Assembly (NCBI GenBank): GCA_019096065.1
Contig: JAGUCH010000001.1
Span: forward strand, 12,586,001-12,650,000
Reading direction: 5' to 3'
DNA: 64,000 bases
DNA from: Paracyclopina nana
Taxonomy: Eukaryota > Arthropoda > Copepoda > Cyclopoida > Cyclopettidae
Position 1 is the stretch's first letter; the number at the start of each line of letters is the position of its first letter. Under the pieces are notes generated by a model that did no database searches, had not been told where the DNA came from, and worked only from the letters and a program-made list of their open reading frames with translations. Below are positions 39,301 through 52,800 of the stretch, piece after piece. Made by a program: the position numbers and the translations under genes.

Positions 39301-42300
39301 CCAAAAGTCTGCTATGCTTCTTGGTCTTGTTTCAACAAAATGATGGGGAAGAAGCCAAACCAACTTCAAATAAAGCGTCGGCTCTGAGCTGAGGCATGAC
39401 AGCAGCGTCAGGTCATATCTGGAGGTTATCACGCAATGTATCTTTAAGAAAATCAGCAAGGAGGCTCATTTTGATTTCAGCCTGGCAGAAAAGCTACCAG
39501 CCAACCCGCAGCAGTAAATTAGGCTAAAACCGCAAACTACAGTAGCCTAGATTGCTTGGCGTGATTACGAGCAACATGTTTTGGGTGGTGCTAATATGCC
39601 AGGCGCGGGCAGTTGCGTGTTGCATTATAATATGCAAATGAAAGCACACACAGAGCACACATATTTAACGGCTGAAAGATAAGGCTTGCTTCTTCTTCTC
39701 TTATTCTTATTCTGAAGGAAGAGGACATGTCCATAGTGTTATTATTGGAGCTAGGAACTTTTTGAGGTCAGTACAGCAAAAAGTTTTACAGGCTGCAAGC
39801 ACAACTCGATCAAAGTCACGGTTCAAGTGACAAGAGCACGCGAACAAATTGATTTGTCCTACCTAGTTGAATGCCATGCTAACAAACTTTTCTACTGCTG
39901 GATAGGATCCTTTTAGCATGCTGTTAAGGAGGCCTGTTCATTGCAGTCATTCGGAAAAATAGTGAGCACCACAATGGAGTGCGATTGGAAGCGGATGTTT
40001 CCAATTCGCAACTAGGCGAAGATGATTAGCATTTTGGAAAAAAGTCTCTACATTTCCCTGCAAGCCGCATAAATAGCCCTGAGGTAGCCAGATAGCAATT
40101 TTTTTCGTGCAACTGTAAGCAAAAATTGCTTCACAGACAGTTTTGATAGCGCAAGCTACAATTGTGCCTCACAAAAAAATCTCACTTTTTCCGAATCAAT
40201 ATAGTACAGCTAGTCTGCATATAGATGAACTACTGCTGCATGCTGCTGCGGACTAGCAATTGTCAGCATCTGGACTCTTCCCACCCCCTCATTCGCGTGT
40301 GTAATCTACAACCATTTCCAAAGGCAATAAAATACTAGCGTATATTTGGACTCTCTCTCTCTCAATGGCAATGGCTGCCAAAGTCCAGATGGGATTTTTG
40401 CAAAATTTGCTGAGAAATGCCCCTCTTCGCTCGTTGCAGTGTTCATTCGGGCAAAATTCCCCTTTTGATAGCCAAAAATGGGACAGCAGCTGCACGGAAT
40501 TTTGCGCAAATTGACCTGAACCCGTGGTGCAGATTTCCGATATAGAAAAAAGCCAGTAGTAGTACTATACATACTATGCGTGGAGGCTTGCAGCAACAGT
40601 TCGTTTTTCCCAATCAGAGGCTCATCAGTGAGCATACAGGAAATGTGGCGTAAATAAAGGGAGCACTTCACTAGCTGGCTCCAGTTCCCACGATTAGTGG
40701 ACGCGATAAATGACAAACAGCTCTCCTCAAGTCATACACTGCTGTACGACAAAGAGCATTTTGATTTTCCGGCAACGCATATACATACCTGCAAGCTGCC
40801 TTGCTGGTAATGCGTACTAAAGTTGTTCCTGCTGGAAATTTTTGTTTGTACAGCTAGCCAAATATCCCTGTTGCAGCAAGAAGTAGGGGGAAAGTGAAAT
40901 TTTTCAATACTTCATCTGCTGGCGGCCATAGATCTTGCATAAAATACTAACATGTAGATCAAACATGCGAGTTGGCCATCGTCCAGTGATTTTTCCCTCA
41001 CATTTCAGCCAATAACACGTAGTAATTTCACTTATTATGTTACATAGTGCATGCTAGCTTGCAAAGCTTGGTGCCTACTACTGCTAGCTGATGGTGCTTG
41101 CTACGCTGCATACATGATACTATTGTTGCTGGCAAATATCAATTAAGTTTTGAGATCGCATATTGTGCAAACAGCTTTTTTCGCCGAGCAAATGCGGTCT
41201 AGCCACGATATTAATGCCTGTAGCACTCATTACTTTCCCAAAACAGCTTTGATACTAAAGAAGCAGACTTTTTTCACAGTGTCTATGCTGGAGGCGGGTG
41301 AGAGCTCCCACTATGCCAGTACAGCAGTGCAGCCAAGGAGGAGGAAATGAAGATTTCATAACCGATTTTTTGCTCTTCCACTCAGTCGGCACACTCAAGC
41401 AAAAGATTAGCTCCCCTTGAGAAAGCTGCAGTCTTGACATTAACCACTTTAGGTCCCCTGAGCAAAAGAAGTGCCATCATTCTATGGTATTAACCAGAAC
41501 CCCATTAATGGACCGCCTGCAAGATGCTGCCTCTCTGCAATATTAACAAGGTTATTGCGCGCGGGACCCTCCTTAATAGGCCATCAAATTAATAATCTTG
41601 TCGATGGAGATCATTTAGCAGCCAGAGCAATAAAGGGAGAATCATACTACAACAGGAGAAGAGTTGCTGTTATAGGGCGGCGACGGCAGCAAGATCCAAA
41701 TATTTAATGGCAATCTGGCCTGGGGCCCTTTCTCATATCATTTCCATAAATATGCCCTAACGGCGGACATTTTAGTCGTTCTCAGCCAATTATCCCGGCC
41801 ATTTTTTCTTTCGAAATCGAAGACAAATCCAATTTCTGCGTCTGATGTCCAGCCAACGCACCATGGCATAGTAGTGTGTGGCTCTGACATGGAATTGGGC
41901 TCACCGACCCTGCAGGACCTCTTGAGGCTCTGTCTGGCCTCATGAGTATGCCAAATCCATTCGCCATCGTGCGAGGGTGTCTGTGTGCAAAGTTAACAAC
42001 TCTCAACGAATTTGGTACGCGAGGTGAAATCCTGATTTCAATCAGGACACAATGCACGTAAAGCCAGGTCCTAAAGAGATAGTGGCAACACCACTGCATG
42101 TACCCGCACCACCACTGGTTTTCGCTGATTCAATCAGAAAAACTTTTGCAGCAGCACAGCTCGAGAGCTGAACTCAAATATGTAGGTAGTTGGACTGCTC
42201 TTGCGAGTGGAAGGGAGATATTATGCCATTTATCCTATCCAAACTGGTGTAGTGGCTATAGTAGTATATACACCGCTGCAAGTGTGTAGGGGAAAATTGA

Positions 42301-45300
42301 AAATTGGGCTGTTAAACCAACTTTTTGGTATTTCCCTAGATCCACACTTTTAAAGCTTGCTGGGAGAAATTGAAAAGTTTTCCCCAGCGGCCCACCATTC
42401 TACGATGGAATGGTCTTTTGAAATGTGCTTTGAGCTAATTGGAGTAGCTTTGGGTGATGAGAAGTCAAAAGGCAAGCCGCTTCTCGTATCTTGATTTCTT
42501 AATGATTCCAAATGTCAAGAAAGGGTTGACGGCTTCGTCGGATATCCAATCATCCAGAGATTCCATCAAGGCTCAATCCCATCTTCCAGAGATGCTATCT
42601 AGGATCGGCGAAAAACACCTATCCCCCGTTACATTTATTTAGCCGGAAGGCTGACATTGATCCTGAAAGATGGTCACCAAAATGTAAATGCTATCGAGCT
42701 CCTAAAGACAGACGATCCTCAGTACACAAAAAATCTCCGATGGAATTTTTCTCATGAATTTAAAACAGCTTTCAAGCAAACCACCAACGGGAGGAAAAGG
42801 TGAGCTAGCTTTCTAGATTCTCGCACGCGACAGAGAAAACATTGTAGATTCCTGCCTCGTCTGGGCCGTCGTGTGGTCCAGCATCAGTTTCGAGGCATGG
42901 CTCACGAGCTTTGATTGGCACAATTGGAATGCATACTGGTCGTGACTTTAAAGCCATTTGTAGATCAACCGTGCAACTGCGTTTGTGTGCAAGATGGATT
43001 ATAGAAATGCATTTTGATATTTTCCGAGATTGAATGCTAAGCTGCCACACCTATTCCTGAAAGAAGCTGAAGCCTTTTCTTGATGGCCAAAGGTGTAAAT
43101 TCTGATGCTGGTTGGTGCGCATTTCATTCATATTCTACTCAGGTCATCATCGATGACAAGCCATGGGCGACAATCACACGTTTTACTGCTACATCGCCAT
43201 AAAGTCCTCTACCAAATAGGTACCTATATCTATGCACTTAAGGCTGTAGTGCTTACTTGATGGCAGCAAAATTTCCGTCGTCGTCGCGCGCGGGTTTATG
43301 CGACGGCATGAAATTGAAATAAAGTCCGGCTAGCTTGCAATCTCCAGATTGAATCCTGGCTGGCGAAAGTCCACGCGAAATCTGGAGAGAAGATGATGTT
43401 ATGCACCACCAACAGAAGAAGTTGGGCAGCTATGGAGAAGACAAAAAATGCAGACTACTACGGCCATAAAAACTTATGTTTCAATCCCTGCACCGCAGTG
43501 GCCAAATTTTCCTGGTAAAAAGCTTCATTGAGGGTCTGCTGCTGCTGTAGGCAATAAAAAGGCAAATAGAATAGAGCTAGAGATCTGCTGTTTGTCATAG
43601 TTTTTCTGGCTGCTACCGGGTGGCATACCACCATAAACCCTTTTTATGCGGGGCCATAACACATCTTCATGGTTATTGAACACACAGCTAAATTAAGCCT
43701 AGTCCATGCCACTATACGGCAGTGCTACACCACTACTTGTGACATGTAGCGAAACCAAGCGGGGTCCTAATGTAGTTTGGCATGTTTGCATTTTCCAGCA
43801 GTGTTATCGGGCCAAGATCTGACCGGCCGGCTATTTTCCGCCCACCAGGAATGCCGTCCGTGTCTCCAAACAACGATGCATTCATTGGGTAATCTGCAGC
43901 GACTTCCACAGTGATAAACGAAGTAAACACATTTCGAAACCATTCCAATGCATGCAGTCCAAATCCTCACAATCATCCCTTCTGATCTCACTTTCAATGC
44001 CCTTATTTGCCCAGCCAGTCAGGTAGTTCGGGAGCCCCAAGGAAGAAAAATTGCCGCATTTTCACATTAATGGATTTCAGAGCTGCCCTTGGGCTCATTT
44101 CATCACACTCAAAACGGCTTTAAAACACCCAATGCAAGTCCGCATCCATTCATAAATCATATTTTCACCGACGACAACCATCAATCCGGCATGGCTTCAT
44201 TTGAGCCCTCCATATACCAGCTTTGGGCCACATACGATCAGATGCAAGAATCAATTACTGGAGGGTAGCTAATGAGGCACTACGGAGTGCGTACGTGGCT
44301 TCCAACTTGTTTTTAAAAGGTATTTCGCTGTTTACTAAGGAGATGTTGATGGTTCACCGGTGCCATGCCATTAATCACCAGGCAGAAGTCAATTTAGTTA
44401 CTCGTAATCAAATCTAAGAGAACGCCAAACTTCCTCAGGGGAAGATTTTTTGGGAGTACTGTTAATGAACAACCGCACTCGCAACTGTAGTCAAGTAGGG
44501 GAGATTCATTATTATTCTCATTTAGAAGATTTGAAAAACGACATCCAGTGGCACTGTACTGCAGCTACTTTAAATGACTTTCTTCCCTCGAAATGAAGAG
44601 GAGGCGGCAGCAGCAGCAGCAACAACAACAATAGTTAATGGTCAAAGTTGTAATTGCTGCCAAAAGTGCACAAAATGATGAATTGCCGTCAGTCCCTCTG
44701 AGATCTCGTTAGTTATCGCATATAACTTTGGGGTTGCATGAAGCACAGTTTCTTCGTTCGTAATTCTATTTATTACAAAGGAAGAAAGGCAGTCAGCCAG
44801 AAACGAATGGTTGCTACCGCGTCCTATTGAGACCTCAAATTCCCGTCGAGACGACGGGGAAAAAGATGATGCCAAAACCACATCTTCGTATCGGCAGCAG
44901 ATGGCATTCAAGACGAACTTCTTCTTGTGCATTGTTGAGGAAGAAATCTCTCGAGAGCCATGCGAATGTTGTTGTTCCTTTGTGGCGCCAAATTAAGCAC
45001 GGGACACTTGAGGATTTCCATTAAGGTGAACTAAACTCGGGAAGCACACTTGGCCGATCATGATAAATGCCTTTCAGCTTTTTTATGAACACACACGGTA
45101 CTGCAACATGCGCCATTCATTCACAAGGACGTGATTCATGGCTTACCATTTTGAGAATGCAGCGGCTGCAGCACACAAGAAGGAGTTATCATTACTGTGA
45201 ATGATACCAAGCCTCGTTGTTGCGAAAGACAAAATTTGCGCACACTTTTCTTCAGCGCGGCAGCAGTTGCGATAATTGCAGTCCTCTGGAGCGTAAAAAC

Positions 45301-48000
45301 CTAACGAACAAAGAGCATCATCATAACATAAATAATTTTCTACGCAAGCATTTGCAAACAACTGCAACATCCGCCCTGATTGAAAAAGCAGGAGTAGCTG
45401 GTGGGGGCTAATGAACCATTAGAAGAAAGCAACAATGATGATGATGACATATTGTCGGAACCCTTCAATTGTGGTGTACTAGGGAATATGCCAGGAATCT
45501 TGATGGTGGTGGAGCGTTTGTTTCTGCTATCGGTGGTATCATTAGTGTGCGCGACATCGACCTACTACTGCACTGGGAGAAGCATCTAAGCCGGAGGACG
45601 ATTCATCATTGCGTGGATGTCGTGATCAACATTCCTTTCGAGTACTTCAGCTAAGGAAATTATTATTAGCCGACTGCATTTTATGGCTGTCTAGCTCCTC
45701 ATCGCGCATCGAGGAGAGGTCGTCGTGCAACGTTGCACTTTATATTGCCGTGACCGATCTAATTAATCACTTACATGTGCTGGCTCCTCATGCAAACTTG
45801 TCCACAACGAAAGTTTGTCCTGTCGTTGTGTCTAGACATGATGATATCGGGATCCCTGACTAGGCTAATTTTCCATTCGTTGACCTTTCCGAAGAGGAGG
45901 TGATTGCAAAGTAATATGCATGCCTCATGACACGGCGAGTTGATTCGGACACGCTTGTTTTTCGCCGCATTCCTGGCTTGGAGAGGAAAATCCAAGCTAA
46001 TTTGAAAGTACAGAAAAATAAACTCACCATGGCATAGATCGGTGCACCGAGGTTGTCGTCGTTCCAGCACGTCCGAAAATGCCAAGGAATTTCCTCTGAA
46101 GGTATCTGGATTTTCACATCTTTCCAGCGAGATGCCATTTCAAATGCCTGATGATGCCGCAGCGTCGTCGTCTCACTCCCAAGTCATCTTACCAATTTGC
46201 CTACCACCATCGTCATAATGGAGCTTTGCGTGTCATCGTCGTCACAAATTAGGCAAAGGGCCTGGCATTTTCATCAATATAATAATGATGACATCCACAA
46301 CCTTAAGAGGAGAAGATCTTATCGCGCTCGAGACACAAAAGGAATGAGAAAATTGCAACAAGATTTCTTCCGACTCGCTTTGCCTACGCATTACGCGCGA
46401 TAAAAATCGTTTTTCTTTGTTGTTGTTGATGTTATTTGTGTACATTTGCAGCGTTTCCCGATAAAAAAATTGCAAAGTGGCCGCTGCTGACAACAACAAA
46501 AAATAATTTAACGACAAATCAACTGACAACTTGTCTATTTCATTTCAATTCATTTTTTGCTTGTTTGAAGCCAAGAAAATGCATTCGGCGGTTAGCTTAG
46601 TGCTGTTGATGGACCTTAATTTGGAGCGAGATTGGCATGTCTTACAAAAGCCAGATCTGGTTACTCTAAACGAGTGGTGACCAGTTCCTCAAGCAACAGC
46701 TGACTCTTTCATTCTCGCGACTTAAACCTCGATTGGACTTTCTTCAAGAAAAGGTAGGCTTCTTATTCTTCTTTCCCCATTTTGTCTACCCATTTTGTGC
46801 AGTAATTGCGCACGCTTTTGTGCTATAACAAGATGAGGACAACGACTTTTAGCTGCATTTGTTGCGAAAACAGAATTGTTCCCGCGGGAGTAGCCAGCTC
46901 CTCTGGAGGAAGCTAGAAAGGGGTGAAGAGGGAAGACAATTTATGTAGCTAGACTTTGGGGAATTCGAACGGCGATATCATATTGGGAAAACGAGATCAT
47001 AGCACCTCGATGGTCATCGAACCTCTAAGCCTTGTTATGGCCGAGCCAAGTTCCTCAATCTTCATCATCTCTGATTGGACGTTGGTGGTCTTAAAACTCA
47101 TATTCTCACCACACACGTACACACCACCAATTACCTCATGTGATCATATTTTTTGCTCATTTTCTCCGGAGAGTTAGAGAGATGGGAGTATCATTTAGTC
47201 GGTCATTCTCAGTCCTTGAAGCTAGATAGACTTTTCATTGGACATGAGGTGGGACGCGCAAAAAACATGACACTTTTTATGCCCGAGCCTAATTTCTGGA
47301 GTTGCCTCTGCTGCTGCATGCTGCGGCTCAACCACTAACTAACCTCATTCTCGAGCAGCCAACCTGAAAAACTTGGTCTTGCAAGGTCAGAGAGCTGGAG
47401 GCCCAAACTTTGGACAGCAAAGTGATGCTACTGCCGCTTTTTCTAGGGTGCCCAAGGGATTTTATATACAGCAGCACCGCCAGAGCTAGGGTGGAATAGA
47501 AAAAAATGAAACTTGTGTCCAGAATCTTGATTAAGAATCCCAATTCTTTTTTACTCTTGGTGGGGCTCAGCAGCGTCAGTGATGGTGGCAGTAGAAAGAG
47601 GAGGAGGAGGCCAATTTTCTCCGGCAGTAGCATTTACCCAATAAAAAACTCTGATGTTCGAGGTGTAGATTAAAATTTGTTGAGGCATGGTTCCAAGAAG
47701 TGGCCATTAGAGACGAGGTTTTTATCTCCTCCTGTGTATGCAACACTAGCTAGCTCTCAGGCATAGAGAAAAAAGTATACAATGCTATGAAGCGCTTTTT
47801 TCCTTCAGGTTGCTTCTCCCCACCTTCCAAATGGTAAACGTACTCTTGCATCTTGGAATGTTGATTCTCTTCGAAAATGGGGACAGTCCATTTATTTCGA
47901 TGTCACTGAGCCGTCGATGCGTAGTTTTCTCTCTTTGGTAGTTAAAAGCCCGTTTCCATCTTGACTGCACGGCCTTTGTGTCGTAGCCTCCATTCGGAGC
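33372..48000. other. Gene-poor stretch downstream of luna, first half
   Basis: No recognisable exon, RNA gene or transposon was found on either strand. The longest frame (35423-36022, minus, 199 codons) is Cys/Ser-rich with no family resemblance. Simple repeats include (GA)n at 33761-33784, (CTT)n at 36115-36134, CAT repeats near 36370-36383 and CAG/CAA runs near 44608-44630. The rest looks like unique noncoding DNA. Confidence 0.55.
33761..33784. repeat. (GA)n microsatellite
   Basis: AG/GA dinucleotides run for 24 bases with one phase shift (a GG at 33770-33771). The run lies about 400 bp past the luna poly(A) signal. Confidence 0.9.
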
Positions 48001-49865
48001 AGTAACTTTTAGGCGCAAAATTAAAGTGACTCATATGTGTGTGAGCAAACACGTAAGAGGGCTCTTTTTTCAAGTAGGCATCACAATCGGCTTCTCATTC
48101 ATTTTGAGAGGGCTATTAGCAAGTATCCTTGTGGAACTGCATTCCTAGACGACGAGCTGTCAGTGCAGCTGCTGCGAATAGACTTCTTGGGAAAAAAGCT
48201 GCTGCGAGGGCCTAGCCTTTTTCCAATAATTTCATTTGAATAATTTTTTCCCATTCCTCACCGAGGAATTCTTGAGCAGTAAGGGATACTTTCGGCTCGT
48301 GGGAACGAACATTTTTGATGATGATTGCAAAATGCATCTCGTTATGCCCAAGGACGTTTTAATACACAAGTGCGCACACACACTCACCAAAATTTTTACA
48401 TGGACGTCAATAATGCCTGCTCACAAGCAGCCAAATGCATCATCTCATCCGCCTTCGCTGCTTGCGGAGGAGCTATAAAAAAGGAGTAGTATTGCATGAG
48501 AACTTTGCCACAGGAATGCAGTATCTGCGAAAAAATCCGCGACAACCTGAATAATAGCTCAAGTTTGCTTGCTCAAGGCTATTTCTGCTTTGTATGTAGC
48601 AGCAGCGTGCATGAGTGGTGCAATTTTTAATTACACAAAAGTTGCATTCAAGTACAATAAGTGGGGGCATTGGAAAGAATTCAGCCACTCCTCCCACGCT
48701 CTCCTTTGACAGGGAGTGGGCGCGATTATTGGCACTTTACATCTGCACCCATTTTGGGGTCGACTTGCTGGAAGTCCTACCCTTCGGCCATTTGGAAAAA
48801 GTCATGCATTTGAGTAATTGGTGGGCCTTTTGCACAGGAATGCACACATTCTTGGTTGGAAATTGGGATCTCGAATTCTTCAAGCATTGTTTTGGCCCAT
48901 TGTAAAAATGGTCAGACCGCCGTAGCACCGCTGAATGACGGAATGTGCTAAACACCATCGTCACCCTGAGGCAAAGATTTTCATCCACGACGACGAAATT
49001 CCCCGCTGCCAACCTAACACACCGCCACATCAAGCAAGAAGGGGAGGAAGAGGAGTGCTGTCATTGTCATATTGTCAAAGTTGCAAATTAGTCGCGAAGA
49101 CCATCCATCACTGATGATGAGCAAATCATCTTTTCTGCGCAAAGTGTTTTTTAAAGGGCTCCGCTCCAAAATTACACGTGGCCTCGGAAAAGAAATCGCG
49201 TACTGCCGCCACGATTGATTGGTGGGAGGAGGGAGCAGTGACTACGCGGGTGGTCACCTTTTGCCACAGCCGCCGCCGTCTAATTCTGGCTGATGATGGC
49301 CTCCAAAATAACTCTTTTCTTGAGGTGGGTGGCTTGCTAGGTCCATTCGTCGTGCCCAGTGAAAGTGAGTCTGCAGCGCCAAGATGCCACGAGGAAGTTT
49401 CTATTCAGAAGAGCAAAAAGGGTCATCATCATTGCACGTCGTTCTGGGCCATACGTGGCAGATAGTGTGCTGTGGCCGGCTGCATGAACGAGTGGAAGAA
49501 AACCCTCTTGAGCACACGCCAGTGACCATTTCAATATTGGCGTTTGAACGCTGCAAGTGGACCTCGTCGAATTCCGCTGGCTTGTTTTGCATCTCCCTTT
49601 TGATGGATCAATTTGGCGAGCGCAAATAGTAACACTTTTTTGTGTCGGCGTCTCTCAAGAAAAGAACCGAGCTAACGACTTGATTGATCTCTCCATGCGA
49701 GCTGGCCGGATCAAGAGCACGTCACGCAAGGAGCATTTGGCCAACAATGTGCGAAAACGTCACCATTTTAGACATCAAATTTCGTGCTTCAAGAAGACGA
49801 CTATGCAATCCGAGCCGCGGCTCAGAATGCTGTGTACACATTCAGAATACTAGTCGATAAGAGCC

Positions 49866-49885
49866 CTTCTTCTTCTTCTTCTTCT
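49866..49885. repeat. (CTT)n microsatellite
   Basis: This is an uninterrupted 20-base CTT run. Confidence 0.9.
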
Positions 49886-52800
49886 GCCGAGAAGTGGAGG
49901 TGGTATTTGCTTTGGATCCCCTTTTCTTGAAATCCTATGATAGAATCGGCCACGCGGAACATAACAGAACATCTCCCTTAAAATGCAAATCGGACTAATC
50001 CATTTCCGCTGCATGCTGCAGCAGCCGATAAATTCTATAAATTGACATTGTTTGCCAGTACCTACCCACCCAAGCAAGTAGAATGCGTAGTTGTACAAAA
50101 CCTTTTAGGATTGGATTTCTCACATGCGAAAGTTCCATAGAAGTAGTTGAGGGAACACTCCAGTTTATCTATACCATATCCACTGGGGGATTCGCGAGGA
50201 GCAAGGGAAAAAAACTTCCCCCGACCGAGAACCCTCTAGCTGAAAAAATAGAGAAAGCAGTAAGAGGAAATTTCCGGGTTTAGAATTGGGGAAAATGTTC
50301 AAGTACACACACATTGCTTGCTCCAGGTTTCATGCCAGGAAATGAGAGTCGCGCATACTAGCACACTCATACCACAAAGCATTATGCTCCCTGCTTGCCA
50401 TAGACTAGTGGTGTACATTTGTTGCCCCTCTCTTTTTTGTCTCTCGTCTTTCTAACCAACTTTAAACAAAAAACAACAACGAAGAGAGGAGCTAAACGGC
50501 GGCAGTTTGCGTTCCTTTTGTGCTGCTGCCAATTTCTGAGAGGAAGGAAAATTGATGAGCCCAACTTGGTATTAAATCGCAAACGCAATATAACAACCGC
50601 CGTGCAATGAAGATTAATAATGCCTAGTCGCGCGCGCGTCAAACTCATATAGCTGGGGATAATCCGGAGAAATTGATCTGAAGAAATTCGGAAAACTTGT
50701 AGAATCTTTTTTTTGCTCCTGCTCTCCAATCTAGGAGTAAAGTCGATGATGGAGTAGAATGAACTGTGTTTGCGGCTCTATATACCCGCCGAAGGCAAAC
50801 TGCACCATATTTATTCAGTGAGAGCTGTGGCAAAAAAGAAATGAGCCACGGCGGAATAAAAACCCATGCGATATTCGCCAGAGGCCACGAGCGAAAAAGT
50901 CTTTAACTTCTTCTTCTTTCGCATGCAGAGTTAGTTGTTGTCAGATCCTTGCCATGCCATAATATCACAGAGATAAATGGCCATAGCTGCATATTGACAG
51001 CCGGCAATATGTGTATGGCCGCGGGCATCGACACACACTGCTATATATAGTAGCGAAACCACCACAGCCAGAGCTCTTTAACAGCCCAGAAATACGAGGA
51101 GCAAAATGCACTTTGCACAAGCACACATGCTGGCTACTTGGCCCGTATATAAATGTGACGTGATGCCGCAGTAGGAGCGGAGGCGGTTGTAAAAATGCAA
51201 AATTGGTGCACATTACCAGCTTTGTGGGGGGAGCGACGAACAAGATGTTTGGACCGCAGCCAGAAGCCATGTTCACATATCGACCCTAAATCCTTATTGG
51301 AGTCATCTTGCATAAAGGTTGCTCCTATATCCCTAGCTATCTACCTTCTTTGAGCAGCAGGCAAATCGACTAGGCAAACGTATGGGTTCCAATATGCTCG
51401 CCGATATTTATGTATCCTTGGAGTCGTTTATCTCATGCTGGATCTAGTGAACATATCCCCAAGACATCGCTGATGAACGAACGTGTCTGGCACTCGTCCG
51501 CAAAATTATGGCCTCACCACTCCTGAGAGCCCTTTAAGGTGCTCAAAGAAGACATGCAAGAAACCCAAGCAGGATAAGGCCACTTTTTGCTCATCACTTG
51601 TAGTAGTGGCTTTCTCACGTAACGCGACGCCGATCGACGTACCCCAGGAGAAATGTGGGTAACAAACAAAGAGGCCGCAAAAAATGAGGCCATAATTAAT
51701 CAGGCTTTGACGGGAACGCGTAGTCTGCCTCAATTTGTCACATCTCTTTCTGGGGAAAAGTAGTAACTTTTGTTAGATCTGATTCCCCCTTTTCAACCAC
51801 GTACACTAGAAGTATTCGCGGATGCTCCAAAAGAGGCGGAGAAAAGAAACAAAAGCTCTTTCCTTCCCCCTTGAGTAGGTGCTGCTGCCTTTTGTTGTGC
51901 CTTTCTTTTCATCAACCTTCAAGAGCGGCTGGTGGAGGTATAGACACCGCGACTGCTCGCGCGTCATATAAGTGTTGAAGTCATGCTCTGCGGCTTTGAT
52001 TAGAACAAGTGCAATGCAACAGTGGAAAATACAATACCAATGGAGGTGGTGGTAAGCCGGCTAATCCCATCAGGTCCCCACTGCTGCTGGATGCGTTATT
52101 GTGACACTAATTGTTGTTTGCGCTGGCGTCGAACTAGAGTCCAAGGGACCTCAGGTGCATTTCCCCCATGCTATGTAGTGGTCCTAGGTACAGAGGAAGA
52201 TAAATCTGGCACAAGGGGATTTCACGGCCGGCTAGACACTGCATTTCCCAAGCTCAATCACACCACTACCGCTGCTATCTTGTATTCATGGACATTTGGT
52301 CAAATCCAATTGAAGCGAGCGAATGCTGTAAGCGTGGCATTAGGTTTCCATTGTTGCAGTCCGACAACATAATGCGCCGGCTTTTCCGATAAAAGGGAAA
52401 GCAAGCGATCAAGATATGGTTGTAGGCTATGACAAAATGGAATTTCCCCCCCGCGCCTGAACTAGCTTCTAATGTAAATATCACCCTTGGCAATTGACTG
52501 ATCATTGGGTATGGGCTGCTGCTTTTTCAAGGGCCAACTGAGGCAATTGATACTCGAGATGGACTTTTCGAATCGGCCCGTGTCAGCAGAATTGGAGACG
52601 TTTTCCTAAATTGAATTGTTTCAACAGAGTTCTTTCGTTCTGCCTACGATGGCTTATTTTGCCCTTACAAAATGGCATATGAGAAGTTTCCGGCTAATAT
52701 GAACGATGCTCCCCTGAAAAGTGCATTTCCCTCATCTGCTGCTAGAAATTTCTGCCAACTGCGAAGAATGCAATTTAATGTGTTCAACGGTATTTTTTCC

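Noticed and set aside
41607-41616. GAGATCATTT, matching the 5' part of bantam microRNA
   Set aside because: Only ten bases match, the 3' part differs, and no precursor hairpin surrounds it.
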